Below the pieces are notes generated by a model. That model searched no databases, was not told the origin of the DNA, and was given only the letters and a program-made list of their open reading frames with translations. The translations under genes were made by a program, and so were the position numbers. Positions 23,729 to 32,006 of a stretch of DNA of 64,000 nucleotides are shown in pieces. The stretch is from Parasedimentitalea denitrificans (GTDB lineage Bacteria > Pseudomonadota > Alphaproteobacteria > Rhodobacterales > Rhodobacteraceae): positions 1-64,000 of the forward strand of contig NZ_QHLQ01000006.1 of assembly GCF_011813015.1 (NCBI RefSeq). Direction: 5' to 3'. Each line of letters starts with the position of its first letter. Positions within the stretch are counted from its first letter, which is position 1.

Positions 23729-23974
23729 TCAGCCGCCTGTCATCGGAGGGAAGAATGCCACTTCGCGCACGCCATCCAGCGAAGCGTCAAAATCACTCAG
23801 CTCTTGATCCAAGGCCACCCGCAGGGCCGACAGGTCGGAAAAGGCAGCAGCATAGCGGTCCTCACGGGCGCGTAGCTCCTCTACCAATGCCGCGACTGTG
23901 GTGGCATTGGTTTCAACACGTTCACGTGGCAGGCCGATGCGTTCGCGAACCCAAGCAAAATAGAGAACGTTCAT
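23729..23974 (-). CDS. moaD: Molybdopterin synthase sulfur-carrier subunit MoaD
   Basis: MoaD is the ubiquitin-like protein whose C-terminal glycine carries the thiocarboxylate used to make molybdopterin. The 81-residue product ends PPMTGG, the double glycine required for adenylation and sulfur loading. Its start overlaps the pgsA stop (TGATG), which indicates translational coupling. The N-terminal MNVLYFAWVRERIG is typical. Confidence 0.97.
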   Translation of the reverse strand: MNVLYFAWVRERIGLPRERVETNATTVAALVEELRAREDRYAAAFSDLSALRVALDQELSDFDASLDGVREVAFFPPMTGG

Positions 23975-24639
23975 CAGGTGCTTTCTTTCAGATGTGGGAA
24001 GGCCTTACGCAGGTAGTCGGCACCGGTAATCAGTGTCAGCGCAGCAGCAATCCAGAGCAACCACAAACCAACTCGGCCCGTCCAAACCATAGCCTCAAAT
24101 TTCCAACGAATACCTTGCAAGTCTTCGACCTCGCCCAGCATGATTTGATCGACCAAAGGCTGGTCCATTCCCCAGGCTGCCATGCCCAGGTAATGTTCAA
24201 AAATCCCCTGAGCGAAAAGCACAGCAATCGCCACCATCTGAGCGGTCGTCTTCCACTTAGCCAGCTGGGTTACTTTCAACGTGCCGGCTGTGTCCCCAAG
24301 GAATTCACGCAGGCCCGAGACGAAAACCTCGCGAAACAGGATAAAGGTGGCGGGTAGCACCAGCCAGGGCGACATCGAAGAATAGCCAACTATCACCATC
24401 AGGGCGATCACCACCATCGCCTTGTCCGCGATCGGATCCAGCATGGCACCCAGTTTGGTTTCCTGCTTCCATGTTCGGGCAAGATACCCATCGACCCAGT
24501 CGGTCAGCGCTGCAACGACGAACAACATCAATGCAAACCAATCTGCATAGGGCCGACTGAAATAAAGGAACATCACAGCAAGACCAGGAGCGGCCACCAG
24601 ACGAAGCAAAGTCAGAATATTAGGTACAGTCCATGTCAT
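23974..24639 (-). CDS. pgsA: CDP-diacylglycerol-glycerol-3-phosphate 3-phosphatidyltransferase
   Basis: PgsA makes phosphatidylglycerol phosphate, the first committed step to phosphatidylglycerol and cardiolipin, at the inner membrane. The 221-residue protein has several hydrophobic segments and the CDP-alcohol phosphotransferase signature DGYLAR...GAMLDPIADKAMV with all required aspartates. It is followed by moaD with a TGATG overlap and lies 140 bp after uvrC. That spacer contains a hairpin repeat (24690-24744), so read-through from uvrC is possible but may be reduced. Confidence 0.95.
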   Translation of the reverse strand: MTWTVPNILTLLRLVAAPGLAVMFLYFSRPYADWFALMLFVVAALTDWVDGYLARTWKQETKLGAMLDPIADKAMVVIALMVIVGYSSMSPWLVLPATFILFREVFVSGLREFLGDTAGTLKVTQLAKWKTTAQMVAIAVLFAQGIFEHYLGMAAWGMDQPLVDQIMLGEVEDLQGIRWKFEAMVWTGRVGLWLLWIAAALTLITGADYLRKAFPHLKEST

Positions 24640-24689
24640 GGGCGGACCTTAGCTTGCCCGCGCACGAGTGGAAAGCCGATGCAGACAAA

Positions 24690-24744
24690 ATCTGTCCCGA
24701 AAGGGACAGATGCCTCCGGCGGGGATATTTAGGGCCAGATGAAG
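24690..24744. repeat. Intergenic repeat, family B, copy 1 (hairpin plus conserved 21-mer)
   Basis: A perfect hairpin ATCTGTCCC-GAAA-GGGACAGAT (24690-24711) is followed after 12 bases by a 21-bp sequence (24724-24744) beginning GATATTTAGGGCC and ending AGATGAAG. The same 21 bp, in reverse orientation and again next to a perfect hairpin of different sequence, occurs at 34332-34397. I recall similar sequences recurring between genes in Roseobacter-group genomes, but that is memory, not a search. It sits between uvrC and pgsA. Confidence 0.7.
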
Positions 24745-24779
24745 GTCGGATCTTGTCCTATTTTCAGAACGTTGCGGCA

Positions 24780-26651
24780 TCATTTATCCTGAAAGAAGTC
24801 ATATATTCGCTGCGCCAGCGCAACCGAAACACCATCGACCACCTTAAGATCAGACAGATTAGCGCGGCTTACGGCCTTGGCACTGCCGAAATGCGCCAGC
24901 AAGGCGCGCTTGCGACTGGCGCCAACACCCGGCACATCATCGAGTGGTGTGGCGCCAATGGCCTTGGCGCGTTTGGCACGGTGAGTGCCGATGGCAAAGC
25001 GGTGGGCCTCGTCTCGCATGCGCTGCACGAAATAGAGTACGGGATCGTTGCGTTGCAGGGCAAAAGGGCGCTGGCCGGTACGGTGGAATTCTTCCTTGCC
25101 GTGGTCACGGTCGACCCCCTTGGCAACACCCACCATTGGGATGTCGCCAACGCCGTGTTCTTGCATGATTTCTTCGACCGCCGAGACCTGCCCGGCGCCG
25201 CCGTCGATCAACAGCAGGTCAGGCCAATGGCCTTTGCTGCGGTCCGGGTCTTCCTTTTGCAGGCGCGAGAAGCGGCGGTGCAGCACTTCCTTCATCATGC
25301 CAAAGTCATCACCGGGGACCAGATCGTCGCCCTTGATGTTGAATTTGCGGTAGGCGTTTTTCATGAACCCTTCGGGGCCGGCCACAATCATGCCCCCTAC
25401 TGCATTGGTGCCCTGAATATGTGAGTTGTCGTAGACCTCTATCCGATTGGGAGGGCCTTCCAGGTCAAAGGCTTCAGCCAAGCCGCGCAATAGCTTGGCC
25501 TGGGTGGCGCTTTCAGACATGCGACGGGCCAGAGATTCGCGGGCATTGCGGACGGCAAAGGCGATCAGTTCAGCCTTTTCACCGCGCTGCGGGGTGATGA
25601 TCTCAACCTTGTGCGAGACCTTGCCGCTTAGCGCTTCAATCATCAGGTCTTCATTTTCGATACCGTCCGACAGGATCAATTGCCGTGGTGGTTCTTTGTT
25701 ATCGTAGAACTGACCAATGAAGGCCTCCATCACCTCAGCCGGGCTAACGTCCGCGCCGACCCGTGGGTAGAAATCTTGATTTCCCCAGTTCTGATTGGCA
25801 CGGACAAAGAAGACCTGCACGCAGGCCTGACCGCCATCCATGTGAAGCCCAATGATATCCGCCTCGGCCACGCCTCGTGGGTTGATACCCTGCGCCGTCT
25901 GAACCTGTGTCAAAGCCTTGATACGGTCACGCAAGGCAGCAGCGCGTTCAAATTCCATAGCTTCGGATGCCGCCATCATTTGCTCCGCCAGATCTTCCTG
26001 CACTTTGGTTGAACGTCCTGACAAGAAACGTTCGGCATCACGCACGCTGTCGGCATAGTCTTCTTGGCTGATTTCGCCGGTACAGGGCGCCGAGCACCGT
26101 TTGATCTGATATTGCAGGCACGGCCTAGTGCGGCTCTCAAACATCGGGTCAGTACAATTGCGCAGTAGAAATGCCTTTTGCAGCTGGTTCAGGGTTCGGT
26201 TCACGGCCCCGGCGCTGGCAAAGGGGCCAAAATAGCTGCCCTTTTCCTTGCGCGCGCCGCGGTGTTTTTTGATTTGCGGGTAGTCGTGCGTTTTTCCCAG
26301 CAGGATATTCGGAAAGCTTTTGTCGTCGCGCAGCAGCACGTTGTATTTCGGCTTGAGCTGCTTAATCAGGTTCTGTTCCAGCAACAGCGCTTCGGTTTCA
26401 GTGCGCGTGGTCAGGAACATCATCGACGTGGTCAGAGCAATCATCCGCTCGATACGCGGACTGTTGCCGGGGCGGCTGTAATTGGACACCCGCGCACGCA
26501 GGTTGCGTGCCTTGCCTACATAGAGCACTCGGTTCTCGGCATCGAGCATCCGATACACGCCGGGAGACCCATCCAAAGTCTTCAGGTACCCCAACACAAC
26601 GGCATATCCGGTGGTTGGCTTAAGTGGCTCAGAGGTGGGTGAATCAGTCAT
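24780..26651 (-). CDS. uvrC: Excinuclease ABC subunit C
   Basis: UvrC makes both incisions in nucleotide excision repair. The start ATG at 26651 gives 623 residues; an in-frame TTG at 26687 is less likely. Visible domains are the N-terminal GIY-YIG nuclease ([25 protein letters not shown], about residues 28-100), the UVR motif (about 205-240), the RNase H-like nuclease ([19 protein letters not shown], later [13 protein letters not shown]) and C-terminal helix-hairpin-helix motifs ([20 protein letters not shown]). It is the first gene of the uvrC-pgsA-moaD-moaE run. Confidence 0.98.
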   Translation of the reverse strand: MTDSPTSEPLKPTTGYAVVLGYLKTLDGSPGVYRMLDAENRVLYVGKARNLRARVSNYSRPGNSPRIERMIALTTSMMFLTTRTETEALLLEQNLIKQLKPKYNVLLRDDKSFPNILLGKTHDYPQIKKHRGARKEKGSYFGPFASAGAVNRTLNQLQKAFLLRNCTDPMFESRTRPCLQYQIKRCSAPCTGEISQEDYADSVRDAERFLSGRSTKVQEDLAEQMMAASEAMEFERAAALRDRIKALTQVQTAQGINPRGVAEADIIGLHMDGGQACVQVFFVRANQNWGNQDFYPRVGADVSPAEVMEAFIGQFYDNKEPPRQLILSDGIENEDLMIEALSGKVSHKVEIITPQRGEKAELIAFAVRNARESLARRMSESATQAKLLRGLAEAFDLEGPPNRIEVYDNSHIQGTNAVGGMIVAGPEGFMKNAYRKFNIKGDDLVPGDDFGMMKEVLHRRFSRLQKEDPDRSKGHWPDLLLIDGGAGQVSAVEEIMQEHGVGDIPMVGVAKGVDRDHGKEEFHRTGQRPFALQRNDPVLYFVQRMRDEAHRFAIGTHRAKRAKAIGATPLDDVPGVGASRKRALLAHFGSAKAVSRANLSDLKVVDGVSVALAQRIYDFFQDK

Positions 26652-27242
26652 GTTACCAGAGATATGATTCCCTGCCCTGCGCTGCAACGTTCAACCGCGC
26701 AGTTCAAGCGCTAACAAATCCACCGATCCTGTGGATAACTGTGGAGATATCTTTTGTTTAAGCGGCAGTTTTCGTTGGAAACGGGTGAATATACAATTCT
26801 GCTCAATTATTAGGCACGATTATAAGCGATTGAAATTATTAGACTATCTTTTTAAGGTTTAGTAACACATTGAAAAATAACACATTTTCGTTACATTTCC
26901 TCGAAGAAATTACTGCCGGTGCAAAACTTTTTGCAGTTTGCGCGATTACAGCACAGAAACAGTCTACTCGCAATCAACCCTATCAGAGGTTTTCCAGCCC
27001 AAATACTGCTGCCATCGCCCCAAATCAACCGCCCAGAAGCCACCGATCCATCCAGCGTATTGACTGGCCTCTCGGCAACTTAATCAGCCTCCGCGCCACA
27101 CTGCGCACCGCCCCCTGCCCATTGGCGATTGCTGACGTCCAGAGCGTATCCCAGCCTTGTTTATGTCAGCCCCAGCGCAGACGCTAACCGAGTCTGCAAC
27201 CAATTCGCACGATCAATTCACCTTTGCCCAACGGCACCTGCT
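26652..27242. other. 590-bp intergenic region: AT-rich tract with a DnaA-box match
   Basis: No credible gene was found. A perfect match to the DnaA box (TGTGGATAA, 26730-26738) is followed by an AT-rich tract from about 26750 to 26930, in sharp contrast with neighbouring DNA. The rest (about 26940-27240) is GC-moderate and uninformative. An open frame at 26870-27187 on the plus strand lacks a ribosome site and family features. One box plus an AT tract is not enough to call an origin; the tract may instead hold promoters or be a decayed insertion. Confidence 0.4.
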
Positions 27243-28196
27243 CTACAGAACCATCGCCATGTAAGCTAGATAAAGCCCCGACAAGACGAAACCCCAGGCT
27301 CGGGTGATGTCTTGCTTAAGGAACACAAATGGAACCAGCAATAGCGACGCCCCTAGCATAACCCACAGGTCAAACGTCAGAAACGCAGATTTGACCGGAA
27401 TTGGCCCGATAAATGTAGCAACACCAACGATAGCCAACAGATTGAACATGTTCGAGCCGATCACATTGCCCAGAGCTACATCCGCCTGACGTCGCAATGC
27501 GGCCATTACAGTTGTGGCCAATTCGGGCAACGAAGTACCTATGGCAATCAGCGTCAGGCCGATCACCCGTTCGCTGACATGGTATGTGCGGGCGATCTCG
27601 GTTCCATTGTCGACCAGAATATGAGCCCCCAGCGGCAGGCCAATTAGGCCCAGAACCAGATATACCCCAACCCGCCAATAGGGCATATTGGGGTCTGCTT
27701 CCTCGATGTCCTCTAGGTCATCTGCGCCATCATCACAGCACCGACGATGATCCCGCGCCTCGCGGAAAGCCATGCCCAGAACTATGGCCAAAGCGGCCAA
27801 CAGCACCAGTCCCGACCAGATTGTAAACACGCCGCAGAACGCAAGTCCGATGAACAGGACCGACGCGATCAGCATGTAAATGTAATTTTTCCGGCTATCG
27901 CATTCGCTGGTGTGTAGGCCAGTTAGAATTGCAGGTACACCCAAGACCAGCAAGATGTTGGCCGTGTTTGACCCTACAACATTACCAAGTGCGATACTTG
28001 GGGCATGCTCTGCCACCGCTTGGATGGCGATCAACAGCTCTGGGGCAGAGGTGCCAAAGGCAACGATTGTCAAACTTACTATCAATGCTGGCACACCCAG
28101 CCGGAGGCTTAGGTTTACTGCCCCGCGCACCAGCGCATCCCCGGCTAGCAACAAGATTACCAAGCCCAAGCCTGACATCAGCCATGGCATCATCAT
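27243..28196 (-). CDS. Calcium/sodium antiporter (CaCA family, YrbG-like)
   Basis: The 317-residue protein has about ten membrane segments in two halves with the paired alpha-repeats of Na+/Ca2+ exchangers. These are TIVAFGTSAPELLIAIQA with ALGNVVGSNTANI in the N-terminal half, and LTLIAIGTSLPELATTVMA with ALGNVIGSNMFNLLAIVG in the second. The acidic and Asn/Ser residues that bind ions are present. A charged cytoplasmic loop with several Cys/His/Asp (about residues 145-170) joins the halves. The start overlaps the preceding small gene by 4 bp, so both are probably co-translated with the S49 peptidase gene. Confidence 0.93.
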   Translation of the reverse strand: MMMPWLMSGLGLVILLLAGDALVRGAVNLSLRLGVPALIVSLTIVAFGTSAPELLIAIQAVAEHAPSIALGNVVGSNTANILLVLGVPAILTGLHTSECDSRKNYIYMLIASVLFIGLAFCGVFTIWSGLVLLAALAIVLGMAFREARDHRRCCDDGADDLEDIEEADPNMPYWRVGVYLVLGLIGLPLGAHILVDNGTEIARTYHVSERVIGLTLIAIGTSLPELATTVMAALRRQADVALGNVIGSNMFNLLAIVGVATFIGPIPVKSAFLTFDLWVMLGASLLLVPFVFLKQDITRAWGFVLSGLYLAYMAMVL

Positions 28197-28363
28197 CCGC
28201 GACGTCCTTTTCCGCAGGCACAGGGCCCTTTACCTATCTTAAAGCGCCCACATTTGGGGCACCGGGCTGATTGCAGCCGCTTTTGTCCGGGGAACCTGAG
28301 CTTGCCGAACATTGCCAGCACAGCCATTCCCACCAGAAACAGAGAAACAATCTTGAAGATCAT
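28193..28363 (-). CDS. Small membrane protein with C-terminal zinc-ribbon-like motif
   Basis: The 56-residue product (start at 28363) has one N-terminal membrane segment (FKIVSLFLVGMAVLAMFG) and a basic tail with CPKCGRFKIGKGPCACGKG, a four-cysteine arrangement that could bind zinc. It fits snugly between the S49 peptidase stop (1 bp away) and the antiporter start (4-bp overlap), which supports real coding. The open frame reaches 28402, but that would lie inside the peptidase gene. I do not recognise a named function. Confidence 0.8.
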   Translation of the reverse strand: MIFKIVSLFLVGMAVLAMFGKLRFPGQKRLQSARCPKCGRFKIGKGPCACGKGRRG

Positions 28364-28364
28364 T

Positions 28365-29162
28365 TCAGAGGCCAAAACGCGCAAAAGCCGCGCGTTCCTC
28401 AATGCTGCCTAGCGCCTCTTGCGCCATCGACACACCAAACCGGCTGAGCAACGGCTTTTTCATACCGTAGCGACGAAAGCGAACTTTCTCGCCAAATATG
28501 TCCTGCATTTTGGGTTTGAGATGGGCGATGCCGTCGATCAATCCCAATTCCGCTGCCCGGCGCGCCAGCCAAATCTCGCCAGTGAACAGGTTTTGTTCTT
28601 CGGTCAGCTTGCCCTCGCGGCGCGTGGTCACATGCTTGATAAAGTTTTGGTGGATGTCACCCAGTAGCACCTTCAGCCGCGCCACGTCTTCGGCGTTTTC
28701 AGGGCGGAACGGATCTAGCATCGATTTGCTTTCACCTGCGGTATAGACCCGCCGCTCTACCCCTTGGCGAGCCAAGAGTTCATGGGCGCCGAAACCGGAC
28801 GAAATAACCCCGATCGAACCCAGAACAGAACTGTCGTCAGCCCAGATTTCGTCCGCCGCAGCTGCCAGCCAATACCCACCCGAGGCGGCAACGTCCTCGA
28901 CAAAGGCGTAAACCGGCACATTCAGTTCGGTAGAAAGTCGGCGAATACGGGCACCGATCAGCGAGCTTTGCACAGGTGAGCCACCGGGCGAATTGATCTC
29001 TAGCGCAACGGCAGCAGGTTTGCCCTTGCGAAATGCGCGGTGGAATACTGGGGCCAAAGCGGCGTCACTTAGCGCGCCACGGCCAGGCATTCCGATTGCA
29101 CCAGAAAGACGCACGACAGCGACCAGTGGCGGTTTCTTGAGAAAGGGGAGGCGTAATGTCAT
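28365..29162 (-). CDS. S49-family peptidase (SppA/SohB-like)
   Basis: The 265-residue protein belongs to the ClpP-like serine peptidases that degrade signal peptides or act on membrane proteins. ALEINSPGGSPVQS provides the oxyanion-type loop, the nucleophile serine lies in VAASGGYWLAAAADEI, and the general-base lysine is in GESKSMLDPF. No clear N-terminal membrane anchor is present, so it may be cytosolic or peripheral, unlike full-length SppA. It is first of three tightly packed genes. The name SohB is used by similarity only. Confidence 0.9.
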   Translation of the reverse strand: MTLRLPFLKKPPLVAVVRLSGAIGMPGRGALSDAALAPVFHRAFRKGKPAAVALEINSPGGSPVQSSLIGARIRRLSTELNVPVYAFVEDVAASGGYWLAAAADEIWADDSSVLGSIGVISSGFGAHELLARQGVERRVYTAGESKSMLDPFRPENAEDVARLKVLLGDIHQNFIKHVTTRREGKLTEEQNLFTGEIWLARRAAELGLIDGIAHLKPKMQDIFGEKVRFRRYGMKKPLLSRFGVSMAQEALGSIEERAAFARFGL

Positions 29163-29316
29163 TAAGCCGATGTAGATCGCCCCCCCGCCCGAAACAAGGT
29201 ATCGGCGGCCTGCGAAACGTCACGGCGTGAAAAAACAACACACGAGCGGGTAAATTTGCAACGCATTTAGGCGCTGGTTAACATTCAGTCAGCACGTTCA
29301 CCTATGCGGCACAGTG
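29163..29316. other. Spacer upstream of the S49 peptidase gene
   Basis: This non-coding stretch contains the region where a promoter for the peptidase operon should lie. I see no operator or clear sigma-70 boxes. It ends at the left terminal inverted repeat of the 206-bp element. Confidence 0.4.
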
Positions 29317-29522
29317 AAACAAGATCTCCCGCCCGTCTCAGGCATCCAATGGATGCCTGAGACGGGCGGGCATGGCACGCTGACGCGTGCGGGTCGGACT
29401 TGGTTACACAGGTCAGCGCGCGGGACGGTGCTTCGCGCCCTGCGCCACGCGATAGCGTGGCGCTACACCCAACGGGAGCAATGCATCAGAGATGCATCTG
29501 CGACGGGCGGGAGACCTTGTTT
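29317..29522. mobile_element. MITE-like palindromic element with 21-bp terminal inverted repeats (family A, long copy)
   Basis: The segment is bounded by 21-bp inverted repeats (29317-29337 and 29502-29522) that match at 20 of 21 positions and contain CTCCCGCCCGTC / GACGGGCGGGAG. Next to the left end is a perfect 43-bp palindrome (29328-29370) with 21-bp arms. The right half has a hairpin GCGCCACGC-GATA-GCGTGGCGC, box CCCAACGGGAG and hairpin ATGCATC-AGA-GATGCAT. There is no coding capacity. The right repeat includes the last base of the ABC permease stop codon. No clear target-site duplication is seen. Confidence 0.65.
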
Positions 29523-30283
29523 TAGGAACGAATGCGCCAGCCGGTTTTGAAGATCCACCAGATCACGGCCATACAGGCAACCGTAAACCCACCGATCGCC
29601 ATCAAGCTAAGCCCCACCGGCACATCAGCTGTATCGAAGAACGCCCAGCGGAACCCCGAGATAAGGTAGACCACTGGATTGAACAGAGTGATCTTCTGCC
29701 AGATCGGTGGCAGCATTGAGATCGAGTAGAACGAACCGCCCAGGAAAACCAATGGCGTCACAATCATCAGCGGAACCAGCTGCAACTGTTCAAAATTACC
29801 GGCCCAGATACCTATGATGAAACCCAGAAGCGCAAAGCTAAGGCAAGTCAGCAGCATAAACAGCACCATCGCAATTGGATGGGCTATGGTCAGATCCACG
29901 AACAGGGACGCAGTGGCCAAGATTACCACACCGATAAACAAGGCCTTGGTTGCGGCTGCCCCGACATAGCCCAGCACGATCTCCAGAAAATTGACCGGAG
30001 CCGACAACAACTCATAGATAGTCCCGATGAATTTGGGGAAGTAGATCCCAAACGAGGCGTTGGAAATAGCCTGTGTCATCACGCTGAGCATGATCAAGCC
30101 CGGCACGATAAATGCGCCGTAGTCGATGCCCTCGACCTGATCAATCCGGCTGCCGATGGCAGCGCCGAAAACCACGAAATATAACGATGTCGACAGCACA
30201 GGCGACATAAAGCTCTGCATCAAGGTGCGAAAGAACCGGGCCATTTCAAACCGGTAGATGGATGCTACTGCTGTCCAGTTCAT
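29522..30283 (-). CDS. ABC-2 type transporter permease (YadH-like)
   Basis: The 253-residue inner-membrane protein has six predicted membrane segments and the ABC-2 family signature region near [33 protein letters not shown]. It pairs with the ATPase encoded just upstream; their genes overlap by 4 bp (ATGA). Such two-gene systems are exporters of lipids, polysaccharides or drugs, and substrate cannot be deduced. The stop codon abuts the inverted repeat of the MITE-like element, which may now provide the 3' end of the transcript. Confidence 0.93.
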   Translation of the reverse strand: MNWTAVASIYRFEMARFFRTLMQSFMSPVLSTSLYFVVFGAAIGSRIDQVEGIDYGAFIVPGLIMLSVMTQAISNASFGIYFPKFIGTIYELLSAPVNFLEIVLGYVGAAATKALFIGVVILATASLFVDLTIAHPIAMVLFMLLTCLSFALLGFIIGIWAGNFEQLQLVPLMIVTPLVFLGGSFYSISMLPPIWQKITLFNPVVYLISGFRWAFFDTADVPVGLSLMAIGGFTVACMAVIWWIFKTGWRIRS

Positions 30284-31209
30284 GCGGCATCTCCTGAAAC
30301 GAGGTCGACAAAGATATCTTCTAGGCTGGATTGACGGGTTTGCACATCTGCCAGCACAAGGCCAGCCTGAGCAACGTCGTTCAGCAAAGCGGTAATGCCA
30401 GTGCGTTCCCCGCGTGTGTCATAGGTGTAAATCAGTGCACCACCGCCGTTCGCCAGTTGCAGATCGTGGTGTGCCAGTTCCTCTGGCAGGGCGGCGACCG
30501 GAGCAGACAGTTGCACTTCCAGTTGCTTTTTGCCCATGCGGGTCATCAGGTTTTCTTTTTCCTCGACCAGCAACAGGGCACCAGCATTGATTACACCAAC
30601 CCGATCGGCAATTGCCTCGGCCTCTTCGATGTAGTGCGTGGTGAGGATGATGGTGACGCCCGTCGCCTTTAGCTCGGCGACGATGTTCCACATATCCTTG
30701 CGCAGCTCGACATCCACGCCGGCGGTGGGTTCATCCAAGAACAGCACACGTGGCTCGTGGCTTAGCGCCTTGGCGATCAGCACCCGGCGTTTCATGCCGC
30801 CAGACAGTTCCATAATCCGGTTCTTGCGCTTGTCCCACAGCGATAGCTTACGCAGGATGTCCTCGATCAGCGCATCATTGCGCGACTTGCCAAACAGCCC
30901 ACGCGAAAAGCGAACCGTGTTCCAGACTGTCTCAAAGGGTTCCAGGTTGATTTCCTGTGGCACCAGCCCGATCAGAGACCGCGCAGCGCGGAAGTCATTG
31001 ATGATGTCATGGCCGCCAACTGTCACACTACCTGAGCTAGGCGTGATGATTCCGCAAATCGTCGAAATCAGAGTTGTCTTGCCTGCACCGTTAGGGCCAA
31101 GCAACGCCAGGATTTCACCTTCTTCGATGTCCAGGGTCACGCCTTTCAGCGCCTCAAACCCGCCAGAGTATGATTTCCGCAAGTCGCGGATGGTAAGGAT
31201 TGCAGGCAT
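30280..31209 (-). CDS. ABC transporter ATP-binding protein (YadG-like)
   Basis: The 309-residue ATPase has Walker [10 protein letters not shown], signature LSGGMKRRV, Walker B VLFLDEP and the switch histidine in [11 protein letters not shown]-terminal extension of about 80 residues follows the nucleotide-binding domain, as in the YadG/CcmA-type exporters. It is translationally coupled to the permease by an ATGA overlap. A 12-bp perfect palindrome lies 16 bp before its start and may be an operator. Confidence 0.94.
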   Translation of the reverse strand: MPAILTIRDLRKSYSGGFEALKGVTLDIEEGEILALLGPNGAGKTTLISTICGIITPSSGSVTVGGHDIINDFRAARSLIGLVPQEINLEPFETVWNTVRFSRGLFGKSRNDALIEDILRKLSLWDKRKNRIMELSGGMKRRVLIAKALSHEPRVLFLDEPTAGVDVELRKDMWNIVAELKATGVTIILTTHYIEEAEAIADRVGVINAGALLLVEEKENLMTRMGKKQLEVQLSAPVAALPEELAHHDLQLANGGGALIYTYDTRGERTGITALLNDVAQAGLVLADVQTRQSSLEDIFVDLVSGDAA

Positions 31210-31224
31210 GACGCTCCCGTTCTG

Positions 31225-31236
31225 AACTGATCAGTT
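31225..31236. promoter_or_regulatory. Possible operator palindrome upstream of the ABC exporter
   Basis: AACTGATCAGTT is a perfect 12-bp palindrome 16 bp before the ATPase start codon. Position and symmetry fit a repressor site (for example TetR- or MarR-type), but no cognate regulator gene is adjacent and short palindromes occur by chance. Confidence 0.3.
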
Positions 31237-31323
31237 TGGAACTAGGTAAACATTGGAACCCTCAGCGACCAGAGGGGCATGCCAAAAAAATGATGCGCAA
31301 GTAGGTGTGCATCTGTGCAGGGG

Positions 31324-31845
31324 TTAGCTGCGGGCAATAACTTTCTTTAACCAGCCGTTCTTTTTCCCAGCGTCTGGGGCTGTGTCATTCTCTGCGGCGT
31401 CTTCATCCGGGGACAAGACCTGTTGCAGGTTGGTAAAGAACTGATCGGCCATCTTTTTGGCAAAACCGTCGATTAACCGGCTGCCCAATTGCGCTAGCTT
31501 TCCGCCGACGCGGGCGTCGACATCATAGGTCAGCAGGGTACCGACCTCGCTGGCACTCAGGGTTACCACTGCGCCTCCCTTGGCAAAGCCTGCCGCGCCG
31601 CCCTTACCTTCGCCCGCAATGGTCAGCGTTTCATTTTCAACCAAATCGGACAGTGTCACATGGCCTTTGAACGTCGCCTTAACCGGACCAACCTTCTGCG
31701 TGACCGTCGCCTCGAACCCGTCGTCAGGTGAACCGGTCACCTCTTTGGCACCAGGCACGCAGGCCATCAAGACCTCTGAGTTAAGCAGCGCAGCATAGAC
31801 AGTGGCCGGATCAGCAGCGATCTGTTTCTGGTCACTCATATGCAT
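31324..31845 (-). CDS. CoxG/SRPBCC-family protein
   Basis: The 173-residue protein matches the carbon monoxide dehydrogenase subunit G family, a START-like (SRPBCC) fold. Visible segments include VYAALLNSEVLMACVPGAKEV, KVGPVKATFKGHVTLSDL and a C-terminal helix GSRLIDGFAKKMADQFFTNL, followed by an acidic tail and a basic end. CoxG recruits the CODH maturation machinery to the membrane in CO oxidisers, but no coxMSL genes are in this window, so this orphan may serve another molybdenum hydroxylase or be unrelated in function. An ATG two codons later (31839) is an alternative start. Confidence 0.85.
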   Translation of the reverse strand: MHMSDQKQIAADPATVYAALLNSEVLMACVPGAKEVTGSPDDGFEATVTQKVGPVKATFKGHVTLSDLVENETLTIAGEGKGGAAGFAKGGAVVTLSASEVGTLLTYDVDARVGGKLAQLGSRLIDGFAKKMADQFFTNLQQVLSPDEDAAENDTAPDAGKKNGWLKKVIARS

Positions 31846-32006
31846 AGCTGGTCCTTTCTGACATTGCGTTACCCCCGACCCTACCCCTGCCGCTACCCGT
31901 CTGCCAAGTCTCGACCGAGCGATTGATCATATCGACTTTGCGTGTCGCTACTGCGCGCGCATTTACCACTTGGCGTGATAGCCAAGCACGTGAGAGGAGC
32001 ACCATC

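Noticed and set aside
26870-27187. 105-codon plus-strand frame after uvrC
   Set aside because: It starts with TTG in AT-rich DNA, lacks a ribosome site, and its composition drifts from AT-rich to GC-rich without protein-like features.
26652-27242. Replication origin
   Set aside because: Only one DnaA box was found; no cluster of boxes and no origin-type neighbours were seen, so it is kept as an observation only.
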